DNA of 64,000 nt from Ciceribacter ferrooxidans (lineage in GTDB: Bacteria; Pseudomonadota; Alphaproteobacteria; Rhizobiales; Rhizobiaceae), in contig NZ_SDVB01000196.1 of the NCBI RefSeq assembly GCF_004137355.1, positions 1-64,000 of the forward strand, read 5' to 3'. The stretch's first letter is position 1, and each line of letters starts with the position of its first letter. Position numbers and translations under genes: made by a program. A model generated the notes under the pieces. It was not told where the DNA came from, did not search any database, and saw only the letters and a program-made list of their open reading frames with translations. Shown here piece by piece: positions 53,564 to 62,253 of the stretch.

Positions 53564-54934
53564 ATGGCGACGAGACGCGAGGTGATCACCGGGCTCATGG
53601 GCGGGGCGCTTGCCGCCGCGATCGGCGGCCGGCGGGCGGGCGCCGCCTCCAATGTGGCGGGCACCGAGCTGCGCGGCTCGATCGACGCCGCCGGGGCCGG
53701 CATCCTGCCCGGCGCCTCCGACAATTTGAGCCGGCGCATGCAGGCGCTTCTCGACGAGGCGGCGGAGAAGGGGCTGGAGGTCTTCCTGCCACCCGGCAAC
53801 TACAGCGTCTCCAATCTCACCCTGCCGGACGGCACCCGGCTTTCCGGCGTGCCCGGCGCCACCCGCCTCTCCTATGGCGGTGACGGCCACCTGATCACCG
53901 CTGCCGACGCGGCGCGCATCGACATCGCCGACATCGTGCTCGACGGCGCCAACCGATGGCTCGGCGACCATACCGAGGCGCTTCTTTCCTTCCGCAACGT
54001 CGCCGACCTCCGGATCGTCAATTGCGAGATCGCCGGCAGCCGCAAGCATGCGGTCTCGCTGGAGCGCTGCGGCGGGCGGATCGCGGACAACCGCATCACC
54101 GGGGCGGCGCTCGCCGCGCTGATCTCGCACGAGGGCAAGGCGCTCTCCGTCACCGGCAACCACATTTCCGACTGCGGCAACGGCGGCATTCTCGTGCATC
54201 GCTGGACGAAGGGCGCCGACGAGGCCGTGATCTCCGGCAACCGCATCGCCCGGATCGCCGCCAACGACGGCGGCACCGGGCAGAACGGCAACGGCATCAA
54301 TCTCTTCCGCGCCGACAACGTGATCGTTTCCGACAACCACGTCTCCGACTGCGCCTTCTCGGCGATCCGCGCCAACTCCTCCTCGGACGTACAGATCACC
54401 GGCAACCAGTGCCTGCGCTCCGGCGAGACGGCGATCTTCGTCGAGTTCGCCTTCGAGGGGGCGATCGTCTCTTCCAACCTCGTCGACGGCGCGGCGAACG
54501 GCATCGTCGCGGTCAATTTCAACGAGGGCGGGCGGCTTGCGAGCGTCAGCGCCAACGTGATCCGCCACCTCTCGCTCAAAGGCCCCTACGTCAACGACGA
54601 GGCGGGCTTCGGCATCGGCATCTCGGCCGAGGCGGATACGGCGATCTCCGGCAACGTGATCGAGAACGCCCCGCGCGCCGGGTTGATGATCGGCTGGGGC
54701 CCCTACATGCGTAACGTGGTGGCGAGCGGCAACATCATCCGCAACGCGCCGGTCGGCATCGCCGTCTCGGTGGTCGAGGGGGTCGGCACGGCGATGCTCT
54801 CGGGCAATCTGATCTCCGGCGCGAAGGACGGCGCAATCGTCGGCTACCGCTGGAAGGACCGGGCGACCGGCGACCTCGTCGCCGGCGGCGACGCCCCCGA
54901 CCATCTGGTGGTCGAGGGCAACCGCGCATTCTGA
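53564..54934 (+). CDS. Tat-exported parallel beta-helix protein (TIGR03808 family)
   Basis: 456 residues. Twin-arginine signal MATRREVITGLMGGALAAAIGG; cleavage near AGAAS. After a PGNYSVSNLTLPDGTRLSGVPG segment come about a dozen beta-helix turns with the recurring pattern (I/V)SGN-I, for example ISGNRIARIA, VSDNHVSDCA, ITGNQCLRSG and ASGNIIRNAP. The family is nearly confined to Rhizobiales and uncharacterised; the fold suggests carbohydrate binding or cleavage in the periplasm. Start at 53564. Confidence 0.88.
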   Translation: MATRREVITGLMGGALAAAIGGRRAGAASNVAGTELRGSIDAAGAGILPGASDNLSRRMQALLDEAAEKGLEVFLPPGNYSVSNLTLPDGTRLSGVPGATRLSYGGDGHLITAADAARIDIADIVLDGANRWLGDHTEALLSFRNVADLRIVNCEIAGSRKHAVSLERCGGRIADNRITGAALAALISHEGKALSVTGNHISDCGNGGILVHRWTKGADEAVISGNRIARIAANDGGTGQNGNGINLFRADNVIVSDNHVSDCAFSAIRANSSSDVQITGNQCLRSGETAIFVEFAFEGAIVSSNLVDGAANGIVAVNFNEGGRLASVSANVIRHLSLKGPYVNDEAGFGIGISAEADTAISGNVIENAPRAGLMIGWGPYMRNVVASGNIIRNAPVGIAVSVVEGVGTAMLSGNLISGAKDGAIVGYRWKDRATGDLVAGGDAPDHLVVEGNRAF

Positions 54935-54937
54935 GCG

Positions 54938-55480
54938 TCAGGCGCCGGGTGCGCGGGCGCCGCGGATCAGCGCCAGCGCCTCCGGCGGCGGCCGTTGCTC
55001 GATACGGCGGTAGACGCGGCAGTCGGCCGTGCGGTCGAGGAGCTTCCGGTTGAACATCTCCCGGCGCAAGAGCACATGATCGCCGAAGGCATGCGCCGCC
55101 TTGAGGATGTCGTTGACCTCGCGCTCGGAGAGGTCGCGATCGGTCGGAACGCGCGCCCAGAGCCGCCAGAGGCAGAGCTGCTGGATCACCGTGCGCGCCG
55201 GCCAGCGCATGAGCATGCCGTCTGCGTCGAAGCAGCGGGCGGCATCCTCGACGCGGCGGAAATCGACCGCTTCCGGCTCCGGTTGCGGCGCCTCCAGGCG
55301 CTCGCGGGCGGCGTCGGAGGCCTTCAGATGCTGGAAGTTGCGGTAGCCGGCAGCGCGCGCAAGAATGTTGAGCAGTTCGACATGGCCCGGCTTGTCCTCG
55401 CGAGCGTGGATTTCCCGCTTCAGCAGGCGGGCGAGCGCCGATACGTCCGGCGCCTGATAGGGGAGCGATATTCGCGACAT
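54938..55480 (-). CDS. DUF2087 domain protein
   Basis: 180 residues. The DUF2087 domain is near the C-terminus: DLSEREVNDILKAAHAFGDHVLLRREMFNRKLLDRTADCRVYRR (key REVNDIL and LRREM). The N-terminal part has ELLNILARAAGYRNFQHLKA, a short helical domain seen in similar proteins. DUF2087 is often linked to winged-helix regulators, but here the wHTH is not clear. Start MSRISLPYQ at 55480. Convergent with the beta-helix gene, 3 bases apart. Confidence 0.8.
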   Translation of the reverse strand: MSRISLPYQAPDVSALARLLKREIHAREDKPGHVELLNILARAAGYRNFQHLKASDAARERLEAPQPEPEAVDFRRVEDAARCFDADGMLMRWPARTVIQQLCLWRLWARVPTDRDLSEREVNDILKAAHAFGDHVLLRREMFNRKLLDRTADCRVYRRIEQRPPPEALALIRGARAPGA

Positions 55481-55785
55481 CGTCTTTTCCTCGATATCGT
55501 GCCGTCAGAAACTGATTATGCCGGAGGCCACCGTCTTTCCGACACGGCACGGGAAAAGTGTCGGTCGTGATTGTCTGTGAAGCAGGTTTAGCACTCGGTG
55601 AGGAGCGGTGACGCCTGGGTGAACTGCGGACCCTGGCCGATGAAATACGCCGTTCGGCCCTTCCCTGTCAACGTTCGGCAGGACGGCGGAATCTTGCGGG
55701 CAGCCGCAGAAGCCCGCTTCAAGCGCCGCGTCTTTGCCATTAGGCTCGGCTTCGTCCCGCCCATCCCCACAGGAGGTTACCGCGC
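55481..55785. other. Intergenic region, nothing recognised
   Basis: It holds the divergent promoters of the DUF2087 and GST genes. No repeat or convincing ORF. Confidence 0.4.
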
Positions 55786-56442
55786 ATGCTCAAGATCTAC
55801 GGCGTCTACAAATCGAGGGCGACGCGCCCGCTCTGGCTTGCCGGCGAACTCGGTCTCGCCTTCGAGCACGTGCCGGTCCTGCAGGCCCGCAAGCTCGACG
55901 ACCCGCTAGCCGGAGACGCGCAGATCAACACCCGCACGCCCGCCTTTCTCGAGCTCTGCCCGATGGGCGTCATCCCGGCGATCGAGGATGACGGTCTGGT
56001 GCTCTTCGAGAGCATGGCGATCAACCTCTACCTCGCCAAGAAGCACGGCGGGCCGCTGGCGCCTACCGATCTCCGCGAAGACGCGCTGATGACGCAGTGG
56101 TCGTTCTTCGGCGCCACCGAGATCGAGACGAACGCGCTGAAAATTTCGTCGGCCGCCGCCGAGGGCCGGCTCGAAAGCAGCAGGGACGAGGTGGAGGCGG
56201 CAGCGCGCCTCCTCAAGCGGCCCTTCGCCGTGCTCGAACGGCATTTTGCCGACAACGACTATCTGGTCGGCGGCCGCTTCACCGTCGCCGACATCAACCT
56301 CGCCGAGATCGTCCGCTACGCGCAGGCGTACACGCCGCTCTTCGACGCGCATCCGAAGCTCAAAGCCTGGCTCGCGCGCTGCCAGTCGCGTGCCGCGTTC
56401 AAGGCGATGTGGGAAAGAAGGCTTTCCGAGCCGACGCCCTGA
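55786..56442 (+). CDS. Glutathione S-transferase family protein
   Basis: 218 residues. Thioredoxin-like N-terminal domain ([48 protein letters not shown] with the glutathione-binding ESMAI) and an all-helical C-terminal domain ([17 protein letters not shown]). Ser-type or Cys-lacking active site near residue 10 (KSRATRP). Start at 55786 with AGGAGG. Substrate unknown. Confidence 0.92.
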   Translation: MLKIYGVYKSRATRPLWLAGELGLAFEHVPVLQARKLDDPLAGDAQINTRTPAFLELCPMGVIPAIEDDGLVLFESMAINLYLAKKHGGPLAPTDLREDALMTQWSFFGATEIETNALKISSAAAEGRLESSRDEVEAAARLLKRPFAVLERHFADNDYLVGGRFTVADINLAEIVRYAQAYTPLFDAHPKLKAWLARCQSRAAFKAMWERRLSEPTP

Positions 56443-56521
56443 CGGCGACTGTCCCGCCCCGCTTGCATGGCGGCGGGAAGACGCTAGGCTTGCGGGCGGA
56501 ACAGACTTCGGAGGAGGATCC

Positions 56522-56941
56522 ATGCGCCCGTTTCATCTGGCTTTTCCCGTCACCGACCTCGAGGCGACGCGGCATTTCTACGGCACCGTGCTCGGCTGCC
56601 GGATCGGCCGTGAAAGCCCCGGCAAGTGGATCGATTTCGACCTCTTCGGGCACCAGATGTCGGCGCACCTGCGCTCCGAAATGCCGAAGGACACGGCGAC
56701 CGGCTCGGTCGACGGCGACACCGTGCCGATCCCGCATTTCGGGGTGATCCTCGGCACCGACGACTTCGTCGCGCTGGCGCGCCGGCTCGAGGCCGATCCC
56801 GAGACCCGCTGGGGGCTGAAACCGAAGCTCCGCTTCGAGGGACAGGCCGGCGAGCAGCGCACCATGTTCGTCTTCGACCCCTCCGGCAACGCGCTGGAAT
56901 TCAAGGCCTTCACCGACGACCTCGCCATCTTCGCCGTGTGA
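56522..56941 (+). CDS. VOC family protein
   Basis: 139 residues with one vicinal-oxygen-chelate domain: FHLAFPVTDLEATRHFYGTVLGC, IPHFGVILGTDDFVALARRLE and FDPSGNALEFKAF. Metal ligand candidates are His in FHLAF, His in PHFGV and Glu in ALEFK. Start at 56522 with GGAGGAGG. The GST gene lies 79 bases upstream and may be co-transcribed. Confidence 0.9.
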   Translation: MRPFHLAFPVTDLEATRHFYGTVLGCRIGRESPGKWIDFDLFGHQMSAHLRSEMPKDTATGSVDGDTVPIPHFGVILGTDDFVALARRLEADPETRWGLKPKLRFEGQAGEQRTMFVFDPSGNALEFKAFTDDLAIFAV

Positions 56942-56972
56942 CGGGGGGAGCCGGCGGGGGACGCTCGACGGG

Positions 56973-57040
56973 CAATGTCCATCGCGCGGGAGACCCTATG
57001 GGCGAGGGAAGAGTCTCTTCGACGAAGCAAACACTTTGCC
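56973..57040. repeat. Partial composite element fragment
   Basis: ATGTCCATCGCGCGGGAG...AGAGTCTCTTCG matches the core of the type II element that follows, without its terminal hairpins. Probably a truncated copy in tandem with the full element. Confidence 0.55.
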
Positions 57041-57184
57041 GTCATGCCGGCCTTGAGCCGGCATCCAGCGGCGCGATGTCCATCGCGCGGGAGGGCTCTT
57101 TGGGCGCGGAAGCAACGGAAGAGTCTTTTCGGCTCGCGGACGCTCGCCGGCTGGACCCCGGATCAAGTCCGGGGTGACGGAGAA
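57041..57184. repeat. GTCA-hairpin composite element, core type II
   Basis: It begins GTCATGCCGGCCTTGAGCCG and ends GTCCGGGGTGACGGAG. The core differs from type I: it carries GCGCGATGTCCATCGCGC and GGCTCGCGGACGCTCGCCGG. Outer arms are of the same kind as in type I copies. Confidence 0.8.
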
Positions 57185-57293
57185 GGAGAGCCTGCGCCCT
57201 TCTTGCTGCCCCTCATCCGATTGCCGGCACCTTTGCAACGTCCCAAACGCAGCGATGGTCGCGATCCGTCCCGACCTCTTCTTTCTCGGCCTC

Positions 57294-57650
57294 TCAGGCG
57301 CAGCCCGGCACGTCTTCCAGCCTGTACCAGACCGGAATGCCGCGTTCCGTGGCGATCCGCACGTCGTTGTCCGCGCCCTTCGAGGCGCCGGGCAGGCGCA
57401 GCACCCCCTCGCACAATTGCAGCAGCCGGCCCGCGACGGGATGGAAGATTTCCTCGTAGAGGTCGTCGCCGACCGTCTTGCCGCCGGCGGCATGCCAGAC
57501 CGGCAGCGCCACCCATTCGCCGATCATCGGCACATGCCCCGCCCTGAACAGCGCGTGGGACGGCGCCTCCAGACGCTTCAGGTTCTCCGCCATCTTCGCC
57601 GGATCGTCGCCGGTGCCGGAGCGATAGGGGCCGGCAATCAGGATCAGCAT
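57294..57650 (-). CDS. Nucleoside 2-deoxyribosyltransferase-like protein (DUF4406-like)
   Basis: 118 residues. Start MLILIAGPYRSGTGDDP at 57650; GGAG of an upstream ATGGAG is six bases away, and ATGs at 57656 and 57662 are possible. The fold has LILIAGPYRS, RLEAPSHALFRAGHVPMIGEW, and LCEGVLRLPGASKGADNDVRIATERGIPV (key LPGASKGADND), as in NDT-type and DUF4406 proteins. It would act on nucleoside- or sugar-linked substrates. Divergent from a DeoR-type regulator 112 bases away, its likely controller. Confidence 0.75.
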   Translation of the reverse strand: MLILIAGPYRSGTGDDPAKMAENLKRLEAPSHALFRAGHVPMIGEWVALPVWHAAGGKTVGDDLYEEIFHPVAGRLLQLCEGVLRLPGASKGADNDVRIATERGIPVWYRLEDVPGCA

Positions 57651-57762
57651 GTTCATCTCCATGGTTTGTTCCAGCCTGCGTCCTGCAGGCTGCACGATAT
57701 TGCGTGTTTTTGCTGGATTGTCGAATCGATTCACGTAATATCGCGAGTATTCACGGCTAAAC

Positions 57763-58530
57763 ATGCAGGACCATGCAATGCTCGGCAGTCAACGCAGAAC
57801 CCATATCCTCGAGACGCTACGGCGCGAGGGCCAGGCGCTGGCAAGCGCACTGGCGCGCGAACTCGACGTTTCGGAAGACACGATCCGCCGCGACATGCGC
57901 GACATGGCGGCTGCGGGGCTCTTAAGGCGCGTGCATGGCGGCGCCCTCCCCGTCGCCCCCGACCTGCCGGACCTCACCGCCCGCCGCGGCGTGGAAAACG
58001 AGGCCAAGGCGGCGCTCGGGGCGCGGGCGGCAGCGCTGGTTCAACCGGGGCAGATGGTTTTTCTCGACGGCGGCACGACGACGGCCGCCATCGCCCGGCA
58101 TCTGCCGCGCGACATGCCGCTCGTCGTCGCGACCCATTCGCCGACGATCGCCGCCGAGTTCGAGCACCACGCGATGGTCGAGGTGGTGCTGATCGGCGGG
58201 CGGCTCTACAAGCACTCGATGGTGTGCCTCGGCGCGCGGGCGATCGCCGCCATCGACGCGATCCGTCCCGACATTTTCTTCCTCGGCGTCACCGCCGTTC
58301 ACCCGCGGCTCGGCCTGACCACCGGCGACTTCGAGGAGGCGGCGATCAAGCGGCATATCCTCGGGGCGAGCGCCAGGACCTATGTGGCGGTCACGGAGGA
58401 GAAGCTGGACGCGATCTCTCCCTGCCGGATCGCGCCGCTCGATGCGCTGGCCGGACTGATCGTGCCGCACGGGATCGAGGCAGAACGGCTGGCGCCCTAT
58501 CGCGAGGCCGGGGCCGTGGTGATGGCGTGA
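57763..58530 (+). CDS. DeoR/GlpR family transcriptional regulator
   Basis: 255 residues. N-terminal DeoR HTH (about 8-62, RTHILETLRREG, LDVSEDTIRRDMRDM, LLRRVHGGAL) and C-terminal sugar-phosphate sensor (about 80-235; FLDGGTTTAAIARHL, VVLIGGRLYKHS). Start at 57763, with a second ATG at 57778. Divergent from the deoxyribosyltransferase-like gene; the spacer has two ATTCACG boxes that may be operator half sites. Confidence 0.92.
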   Translation: MQDHAMLGSQRRTHILETLRREGQALASALARELDVSEDTIRRDMRDMAAAGLLRRVHGGALPVAPDLPDLTARRGVENEAKAALGARAAALVQPGQMVFLDGGTTTAAIARHLPRDMPLVVATHSPTIAAEFEHHAMVEVVLIGGRLYKHSMVCLGARAIAAIDAIRPDIFFLGVTAVHPRLGLTTGDFEEAAIKRHILGASARTYVAVTEEKLDAISPCRIAPLDALAGLIVPHGIEAERLAPYREAGAVVMA

Positions 58531-58697
58531 GGGACGCAGAGAAGGCGCCGCGAAAACACAAGCTTCGCCGATGAGCACTACTGACGCTTCTCGACCGCTT
58601 TAAGAATCGGCTAGGAATTCTGATCGGTGCGGTCCTAATCTGGTGATCGACGGTATCTGGCCGGTAGCCGGTGCGGGAATGGACACAGGGTTTCGAC

Positions 58698-58925
58698 ATG
58701 ATACTGACCGTGGAAAAAGAAAAGTGCGACGACGGCGAAATCGCCATCTGCTTCAATCACGAAGGGCTGGAACTGCTGATCTCCAAGCTGATGAAGCTCC
58801 GTGGTGGACCGGATCATCTGCATTTGATGACCCCTGCATGGGCAGGGAGCGAGCTGACCGAAGAAGGCCGGGGCGGACCTCGCTATGAGGTCTGCAACAG
58901 CTTGAGGCTCGTGCACCTGCCGTGA
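58698..58925 (+). CDS. Imm32-like immunity protein
   Basis: 75 residues. The pattern MILTVEKEKCDDGEIAICFNHEGLELLISKL with HLHLMTPAWAGSELTEE and the final RLVHLP fits the immunity protein 32 family found beside contact-dependent or secreted polymorphic toxins. No toxin gene or secretion gene is close by, so it is an orphan. A CAGGG lies seven bases before the ATG at 58698. Confidence 0.7.
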   Translation: MILTVEKEKCDDGEIAICFNHEGLELLISKLMKLRGGPDHLHLMTPAWAGSELTEEGRGGPRYEVCNSLRLVHLP

Positions 58926-58967
58926 GGCGCGAGCGTTTCGCACCGGTGTGCGATCTACCGGTCAAGC

Positions 58968-59072
58968 CGATGACGACTGGCATCCAGCGGCGCGATATCC
59001 ATCGTGCGGGAGGTCGCAGGGACGCGAACGGCCGGCTAGAGAAGAATCTCTCCGGTTCGCGACACGCCGGCT
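58968..59072. repeat. Degenerate composite element fragment, type II
   Basis: CATCCAGCGGCGCGATATCCATCGTGCGGGAGG matches the type II core with several changes, followed by a GGTTCGCGACACGCCGGC trace. Terminal GTCA/TGAC arms are partly lost. Confidence 0.5.
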
Positions 59073-59128
59073 CCGCCTATTGATGCTGCGCTCAAGGGGC
59101 GAAAAGGCCAGTCCATGCGCCGCCGCCC

Positions 59129-59518
59129 TCAGATGCCCTCGACGGCGGTCTTCAGCATGTCGCGGACCTGGCCCGCGACGGATTTCAGCGAAGGATTGGG
59201 GATCGCCTCCATCGAGGCCACGGGGTCGATCGCGCTCACCATGACCGAGGCCGGGCCGGTGCGGCGCACGATGACGTTGCAGGGAAGCATGGCGCCGACC
59301 TTCGGTTCGAGGCCGATCGCCTGGTGTGCCATGGTCGGGTTGCAGGCGCCGAGGATCAGATAGTCGTCGACGTCCTTGTCGAGCTTCTTCTTCAGCGTCG
59401 CCTTGACGTCGATTTCGGTCAGGACGCCGAAACCCTGCGCGGAAAGGGCCGCGCGCGTCTTCTCCACCACCTTCGCGAAATCCTCGCCCTCGAACGTCCG
59501 GTCGATCGTGTAGGCCAT
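59129..59518 (-). CDS. DUF302 family protein
   Basis: 129 residues. DUF302 fold: DFAKVVEKTRAALSAQGFGVLTEIDVKATLKKKL, ILGACNPTMAHQAI, GAMLPCNVIVRR (key GACNP and LPCNV). Single-domain, cytoplasmic, function unknown; the two conserved cysteines might bind a ligand or metal. Start MAYTIDRTFE at 59518 with GGAGGAAG upstream. The zinc alcohol dehydrogenase gene lies 101 bases upstream in the same direction. Confidence 0.88.
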   Translation of the reverse strand: MAYTIDRTFEGEDFAKVVEKTRAALSAQGFGVLTEIDVKATLKKKLDKDVDDYLILGACNPTMAHQAIGLEPKVGAMLPCNVIVRRTGPASVMVSAIDPVASMEAIPNPSLKSVAGQVRDMLKTAVEGI

Positions 59519-59619
59519 GTCTTCCTCCTTTGCGGTCATCGGACGGCGATTGAACACGCCGAACCCGGCCGCTTTGCGGCAGACCGGTCCATCGCGGCGG
59601 CGAGCGGGAAGGCAGTCGC

Positions 59620-60660
59620 TCAGAACCGCGTGATCACGCTGATGCCGAGGTCGGCCGCACGGTCCATCGCGACGAGCGCCGGCACGGCCTCTTCCAGCGA
59701 AATCTCCCGGCCGATCAACCGCCTGGGGTCGAGCTTGCCGGCGGCCGTCATGCCGAGCATCGCGTCGTAGCGCCAGGCCTGCATGCCGTGGCTGCCGTAG
59801 ATTTCGAGTTCGTGGCCGATCACCTGCGCCATCGGGATCTGAGGCGTCGCATGCTCGCCGAGCATCAGGCCGACCTGCACGTGACGGCCACGGCGGCGCA
59901 AGTTCTTGATCGAGTTGAAGCAGGTGACGGGCGAGCCGAGCGCATCGATCGAGGCATGCGCGCCACCTTGCGTGATCTCGCGCACAGCGCCGGCGACATC
60001 GTCGGTCTCGCGCGCGTTGATCGCGGCGACCGCCCCGAGCTTGCGGGCGAAGGCGAGCTTCTCTTCCGAAATGTCGATCGCGATCGGATTGGCGCCGAGG
60101 GCCGCGGCGATCATGATCGCCGAGAGCCCGACGCCGCCGCAGCCATGCACCGCCACCCATTCGCCGCCCTTTACCCGCGCCTGGTCGGCGACCGCCCGGA
60201 ACGAGGTCGCAAAGCGGCAGCCGAGGCTGGCGGCGGTGGCGAAATCCATCTCTTCCGGCAGATGGACGAGGTTCTGGTCGGCATAGTCGATCGCCACGTA
60301 TTCGGCGAACGAACCCCAGTGGGTGAAGCCCGGCTGGAACTGCGCCTCGCAGACCTGCTGGTTGCCGGAGCGGCACTCGCCGCAGCGGCCGCAGCCGGAG
60401 ACGAAGGGCACGGTCACCCGGTCGCCGACCTTGTAGCGCATCACCCCACGGCCGGTGGCGGCGATCACGCCGGCGAGCTCGTGGCCCGGCACATGCGGCA
60501 GGCGGATGTCGGGATCGTGACCCATCCAGCCGTGCCAGTCGCTGCGGCAGAGCCCGGACGCCTCGACCTTGATGACGACGCCGTTCTCCGTCGGGGTCGG
60601 GTCGGGAAGCACCCGGATCTCCGGCGTCTTCTCGAAGGCTTCGTAATACATGGCTCTCAT
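59620..60660 (-). CDS. Zinc-dependent alcohol dehydrogenase
   Basis: 346 residues, MDR superfamily. Catalytic zinc ligands: Cys in [12 protein letters not shown], His-Glu in PGHELAGV and Cys in GCRFATSF; structural zinc [15 protein letters not shown] is complete. Cofactor loop [13 protein letters not shown]. Start [11 protein letters not shown] at 60660. Similar to rhizobial threonine-dehydrogenase-like and alcohol dehydrogenases; substrate not certain. Confidence 0.92.
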   Translation of the reverse strand: MRAMYYEAFEKTPEIRVLPDPTPTENGVVIKVEASGLCRSDWHGWMGHDPDIRLPHVPGHELAGVIAATGRGVMRYKVGDRVTVPFVSGCGRCGECRSGNQQVCEAQFQPGFTHWGSFAEYVAIDYADQNLVHLPEEMDFATAASLGCRFATSFRAVADQARVKGGEWVAVHGCGGVGLSAIMIAAALGANPIAIDISEEKLAFARKLGAVAAINARETDDVAGAVREITQGGAHASIDALGSPVTCFNSIKNLRRRGRHVQVGLMLGEHATPQIPMAQVIGHELEIYGSHGMQAWRYDAMLGMTAAGKLDPRRLIGREISLEEAVPALVAMDRAADLGISVITRF

Positions 60661-60806
60661 TGGTCAGCTCCTGCGCATTTTGGCGCGCAACCTACCGCAA
60701 GACGTGGGCATGGTGGCATGACTATTTTTGATGTACCCATTCACCCCAATTCTGCTTTTTCCGGATAAATCGGAAGGACTGAAAGACAGGAAACGAGGAG
60801 AAGCCG

Positions 60807-61691
60807 ATGGCTGTCGATACTTCCGCCCGCACGCCCACATGGACCTTCGTCGACGGCGAGTGGATCGCCGGCAACCCGCCGCTGATCGGGCCGGTGTCGC
60901 ATGCGATGTGGCTCGGTTCGACGGTGTTCGACGGCGCGCGCTGGTTCGACGGCATCGCCCCCGATCTCGACCTCCATTGCCGGCGCGTCAACCGCTCGGC
61001 GGTCGCCATGGGCATGGCGGCGACCGTTCCGGCGGAAGAGATCGAGCGGCTGGCGCTCGAAGGGGTGAAGAAATTCGACGGCAAGACGGCGATCTACATC
61101 AAGCCGATGTACTGGGCCGAGCATGGCCAGGCGGGCTCGGTCGTCGCTCCCGATGCTGCCTCGACGCGCTTTGCGCTCTGCCTTTTCGAGGCGCCGATGC
61201 ACACCGCAAAGCCGCATTCGCTGACGCTTTCGCCCTATCGCCGGCCGACGCCGGAATGCGCGATGACCGACGCCAAGACCGGCAGCCTCTACCCGAATTC
61301 CGGCCGTATGATCGTCGAGGCGCGCGCCCGCGGCTTCGACAACGCGCTGGTGCGCGACATGAACGGCAATGTCGCCGAGACCGCCTCCTCGAACGTCTTC
61401 ATGGTGAAGGACGGCGTCGTCTTCACGCCGGCCGCCAACCGCACCTTCCTCGCCGGCATCACCCGCGCGCGGGTGATCGGCCTCCTGCGCGAGGCGGGCC
61501 ATGACGTGCGCGAGGCGACGCTCTCGGTCGAGGACTTCATGGGCGCCGACGAGATCTTCACCACCGGCAACTATTCCAAGGTCGCCCCGGTCAACCGCCT
61601 CGACGACCGCGAACTGCAGGAAGGGCCGGTCGCCCGCAAGGCGCTCGAACTCTACATGGACTGGGCCTACGGTCGGAAGGCCGCCGCCTGA
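60807..61691 (+). CDS. Class IV aminotransferase (branched-chain aminotransferase-like)
   Basis: 294 residues, fold type IV PLP enzyme. Markers are FDGARWFDG, the PLP lysine in MTDAKTGSLYPNSGRMIVEARARGFD (key DAKTGSLYPNS), GNVAETASSNVFMV and FLAGITRARVI. It transfers amino groups from branched-chain amino acids or related donors; R- or S-selectivity is not decidable. Start MAVDTSARTP at 60807 with ACGAGGAGAAG. Confidence 0.9.
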   Translation: MAVDTSARTPTWTFVDGEWIAGNPPLIGPVSHAMWLGSTVFDGARWFDGIAPDLDLHCRRVNRSAVAMGMAATVPAEEIERLALEGVKKFDGKTAIYIKPMYWAEHGQAGSVVAPDAASTRFALCLFEAPMHTAKPHSLTLSPYRRPTPECAMTDAKTGSLYPNSGRMIVEARARGFDNALVRDMNGNVAETASSNVFMVKDGVVFTPAANRTFLAGITRARVIGLLREAGHDVREATLSVEDFMGADEIFTTGNYSKVAPVNRLDDRELQEGPVARKALELYMDWAYGRKAAA

Positions 61692-61712
61692 GGGCTGGCC
61701 TGCCGCGATTTG

Positions 61713-61833
61713 ATCTCCCCCCTTGTGGGGAGATATCAGCGTAGCTGACAGAGGGGGGGTGAATCCCCAATCTCGACGTTTGCAGTGATACCCCCTCTGC
61801 CCTGCCGGGCATCTCCCCCACAAGGGGGGAGAT
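61713..61833. repeat. RIME-type palindrome pair
   Basis: Arms 61713-61760 (CTCCCCCCTTGTGGGGAG, then CAGCGTAGCTG) and 61790-61833 (CCCTGCCGGGCATCTCCCCC, ACAAGGGGGGAG) are inverted relatives of the mnh copies. Right arm tip agrees with the 8064 and 62112 copies. Confidence 0.8.
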
Positions 61834-61920
61834 CGACCCGTGACTGCCGCCGCGCCGGCCGTTTCCTCTCTCCGCACGCGGGGAAAGGGCAAAGGAGAGC
61901 GGGCACCCCTCCCAACCGCC

Positions 61921-62058
61921 GTCATGCCGGGCTCGACCCGGCATCCAGCCGCGCGATGTCCATCGCGCGGGGAGGCTCCTTCACCTTCATCGACATGCGT
62001 TCTTTCGGCTCGCCGACGCTCGCCGGCTGGATGCCGGATCAGGTCCGGCATGACGGAG
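61921..62058. repeat. GTCA-hairpin composite element, core type II
   Basis: It begins GTCATGCCGGGCTCGACCCG and ends CAGGTCCGGCATGACGG. Core GCGCGATGTCCATCGCGC is intact; the middle carries a different short stretch (CACCTTCATCGACATGCG) before GGCTCGCCGACGCTCGCCGG. Both ends match each other in the GTCATGCCGG arm. Confidence 0.8.
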
Positions 62059-62074
62059 GCGATGCATGTCCACC

Positions 62075-62153
62075 CTCGAGGGGAACGCCGACGTAGCCGA
62101 CAGAGGGGGTGCCCCTCTGCCCTGCCGGGCATCTCCCCCACAAGGGGGAGATC
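62075..62153. repeat. RIME-type element, right arm with partial left arm
   Basis: GTAGCCGACAGAGGGGG is a left-arm remnant ending at 62110, followed directly by the full right arm CCCCTCTGCCCTGCCGGG, ATCTCCCCCACAAGGGGG (62112-62153). The central spacer present in other copies is absent. Confidence 0.7.
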
Positions 62154-62211
62154 GACCCGGGACTGCCGCCCGGCTCCCTGTGGCGAAGCGCCTCTTTCCA
62201 GAAATAATAAA

Positions 62212-62229
62212 TCTTCATATATATGAAGA
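62212..62229. promoter_or_regulatory. Perfect palindrome upstream of the SQR-like gene (BigR/SqrR-type operator candidate)
   Basis: TCTTCATATATATGAAGA is an exact 18-base palindrome, ending 24 bases before the GTG start of the SQR-like gene. Its AT-rich TTCATATATATGAA centre resembles sites of ArsR-type sulfide sensors such as BigR and SqrR. The regulator gene itself is not in the window. Confidence 0.65.
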
Positions 62230-62253
62230 AACGTTATTTCTCTGGAGGTTGCT

